This document shows, in pieces, positions 30,781 to 32,026 of a DNA stretch of 32,026 nt (positions are counted from its first letter, which is position 1; each line of letters starts with the position of its first letter). The stretch comes from Lachnospiraceae bacterium. Its GTDB lineage: Bacteria; Bacillota; Clostridia; Lachnospirales; Lachnospiraceae. The translations under genes and the position numbers were made by a program. The stretch covers positions 1 to 32,026 of the forward strand of contig JAAWOG010000045.1 in NCBI GenBank assembly GCA_022799355.1, written 5' to 3'. The notes below the pieces were generated by a model that made no database searches, was not told where the DNA came from, and saw only the letters and a program-made list of their open reading frames with translations.

Positions 30781-31712
30781 GATGTAAGATCCTCTAACGT
30801 ACCGAAACGGTACCCCATTCCTTCCCACTTTGTCAATAACTCATCCAGTATCTCACCGTTGGTCTTTGATGTATTATGCAGAAGAACAACCGCACCCGGA
30901 TGAACTCTGCCGGTCAGTTTCGCGAAAGCCTCCTCCTTTGAGGGCTGCGCATCCACATTCCAGTCCACATAGGCAAGGCTCCAGAAAATAGTCTTATACC
31001 CCTGTTTCTGCGCCATAGCCAGATTGTCTAAATTATATTTTCCCTGGGGCGGGCGGTAAAACCGGTTCAGCTCCTGTCCGGTGATCTCCTGATATTTATC
31101 CGCCACCGATTCCAGTTCTTCCCGGAACTTCTCCTCCGCGGCGATGGTGCTTATATCCGGATGATGCCAGGTATGGTTTCCCACCATGTGTCCTTCCTCG
31201 CTCATCCGCTTTACCAGCTCCGGCGCGCTCTCCAGGAAATGCCCCACCACAAAGAAGGTGGCTTTCGCATTATGCTTTTTCAGCGCTTCCAGAATTTTTT
31301 CCGTATTGCCGTTTTCATAGCCGCAGTCAAAGGTGAGATAAAGTACCTTCTCCGACTCATCCCCCAAAAACCAGGCGTCATACTTTTTCAGTTCCTCTTT
31401 GGATAAACTCCCCGTAGGCTGGCTCTCACTGCCCTCTGCGCCAAACCCCAGTCCCCAGCTTCCGGAGGAGGACGTCTGCACATACTTCTCTCCCCCGTGA
31501 GATATAATGGTCACACCCCTTTGTATCTCATCGCCGTCGTTCTCCCGGTAGCTGCTGGCTCCCTCATTGCCGGAAACGTCTCTTCCGTTTTCTCCCTCCG
31601 TATCCTCCCCGGGTAAAAGCTTTTTCCCGAAAAACAGAACAAGTACCAGTATTGCCGCCCAGAAAACCGTTTTCATCAGTTTTTTGCTGTTGATCCCCTG
31701 CTTCTTATCCAT
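30777..31712 (-). CDS. Polysaccharide deacetylase (PdaA-like NodB family)
   Basis: 311 aa. Membrane anchor about residues 14-29, a charged linker to about 110, then a NodB domain. The domain has YLTFDCGYENGNT (catalytic-base Asp129; the second Asp of TFDD is Cys130), GNHTWHHPDIS (metal His180 and His184) and YRPPQGKYN (220-224). The GYENG form is that of PdaA/PdaB-type deacetylases, which act on peptidoglycan; PdaA makes muramic delta-lactam in spore cortex. The family's second Asp is often Asn or another residue in this subgroup. A CAGGG ribosome binding site lies before the ATG. Its stop overlaps the start of the GTPase-NYN gene by four bases, so the two are co-translated. Confidence 0.9.
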   Translation of the reverse strand: MDKKQGINSKKLMKTVFWAAILVLVLFFGKKLLPGEDTEGENGRDVSGNEGASSYRENDGDEIQRGVTIISHGGEKYVQTSSSGSWGLGFGAEGSESQPTGSLSKEELKKYDAWFLGDESEKVLYLTFDCGYENGNTEKILEALKKHNAKATFFVVGHFLESAPELVKRMSEEGHMVGNHTWHHPDISTIAAEEKFREELESVADKYQEITGQELNRFYRPPQGKYNLDNLAMAQKQGYKTIFWSLAYVDWNVDAQPSKEEAFAKLTGRVHPGAVVLLHNTSKTNGEILDELLTKWEGMGYRFGTLEDLTS

Positions 31713-32026
31713 ACATTACCCTGCTCTCTCACACATATTCTCTTTCTATATGCTTATGTTGACAGGGTACGTCCTATGAAAATGTTCGGGAAATCACCTG
31801 TTCTTCCCACAATGTCATTTCGTTTAGCATTGCCGGACGTCGGGAAGAACATAAAATGCTCCGTCGCCACGCTCCCGCTCGGATAAATGGCTTAACGAAA
31901 TGACACTGGTTCTTCCCATCGATGATTCCTAGTACTGCATTGCGGAAATAACGGTGAAAATCAGTGCCCGATATTTGTGTCAGGGCAAGGCGGAAGAAGG
32001 AGGCGATGCGGTGGCATCGTTGACTG
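31713..32026. repeat. Gene-free stretch with an inverted-repeat-rich element, cut by the window edge
   Basis: No gene is visible in the last 314 bp. TGTCATTTCGTT (31813-31824) pairs perfectly with AACGAAATGACA (31894-31905). GTTCTTCCC occurs just outside both arms in direct orientation (31800-31808 and 31909-31917), and its complement GGGAAGAAC lies inside (31842-31850). The RNA or single strand could therefore switch between alternative folds. The following bases (31918-32026) look like the start of a further intergenic repeat, with GTGCCCGATATTTGTGTCAG and GGCGATGCGGTGGCATCG. A dispersed Lachnospiraceae intergenic element is suspected but no second copy is present here. Confidence 0.5.

Noticed and set aside
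31740-31780. Plus-strand promoter beginning at TTGACA near the deacetylase start
   Set aside because: The nearest -10-like hexamer is only about ten bases away, so no acceptable spacing, and no plus-strand gene follows.

Overview
The window looks like a chromosome segment of a gut-type Lachnospiraceae bacterium (Firmicutes, Clostridia). This is inferred from gene content: a YesM/YesN two-component system, a C_GCAxxG_C_C family protein, a probable DUF5721 protein, a muramoyl-deacetylase-like gene, strong AGGAGG ribosome binding sites and purine-rich coding strands. No species can be named from sequence alone. Almost everything is on the minus strand. The exceptions are an AraC regulator (9167-10084), a LUD-domain gene (19345-19980) and one tRNA-Leu (21967-22050).

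Layout. 1-4733: a sugar-sensing and uptake block, read right to left as AraC-type response regulator, sensor kinase, membrane-anchored sugar-binding protein, a hairpin, then the start of a sugar ABC ATPase cut by the window edge. 4826-10084: deoxysugar catabolism, with a rhamnulokinase-type kinase, a MazE/MazF-like toxin-antitoxin pair, L-fucose isomerase and a divergent AraC regulator. 10129-13492: a C_GCAxxG_C_C protein, a D-Ala-D-Ala carboxypeptidase, a ComEC-like metallo-hydrolase and a DUF5721-like protein. 13633-16182: a Zn/Cd efflux operon (ArsR/CadC repressor, a stand-alone HMA metallochaperone, a P1B ATPase lacking its own HMA domain) with a textbook promoter and operator. 16411-18021: a membrane-anchored family 3 glycosidase-like protein that has lost its catalytic residues. 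18151-19117: an unusual A+T-rich, purine-rich transcription unit with a near-perfect sigma-70 promoter, a terminator and a tandem array of tiny repeated units, but no ordinary gene. 19345-22050: LUD protein, methyl-accepting chemotaxis protein, tRNA-Leu(AAG). 22255-27880: a phosphorelay operon (hybrid kinase, Hpt, two response regulators with HD-GYP or degenerate HD-GYP outputs), probably controlling c-di-GMP. 27979-31712: a TetM-like ribosomal GTPase fused to a Rae1/YacP-type NYN nuclease domain, overlapping a polysaccharide deacetylase. 31800-32026: an inverted-repeat-rich intergenic element running off the edge.

The two observations most worth following are the tandem mini-unit array at 18.4-19.06 kb and the GTPase-NYN fusion. 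In the array, units end in a Tyr-Gly-Pro-containing tiny frame with a stop at the same place and synonymous-looking changes, or alternatively carry SD-ATG-two codons-stop. The fusion joins a ribosome-binding factor to a domain related to an A-site mRNA endonuclease.
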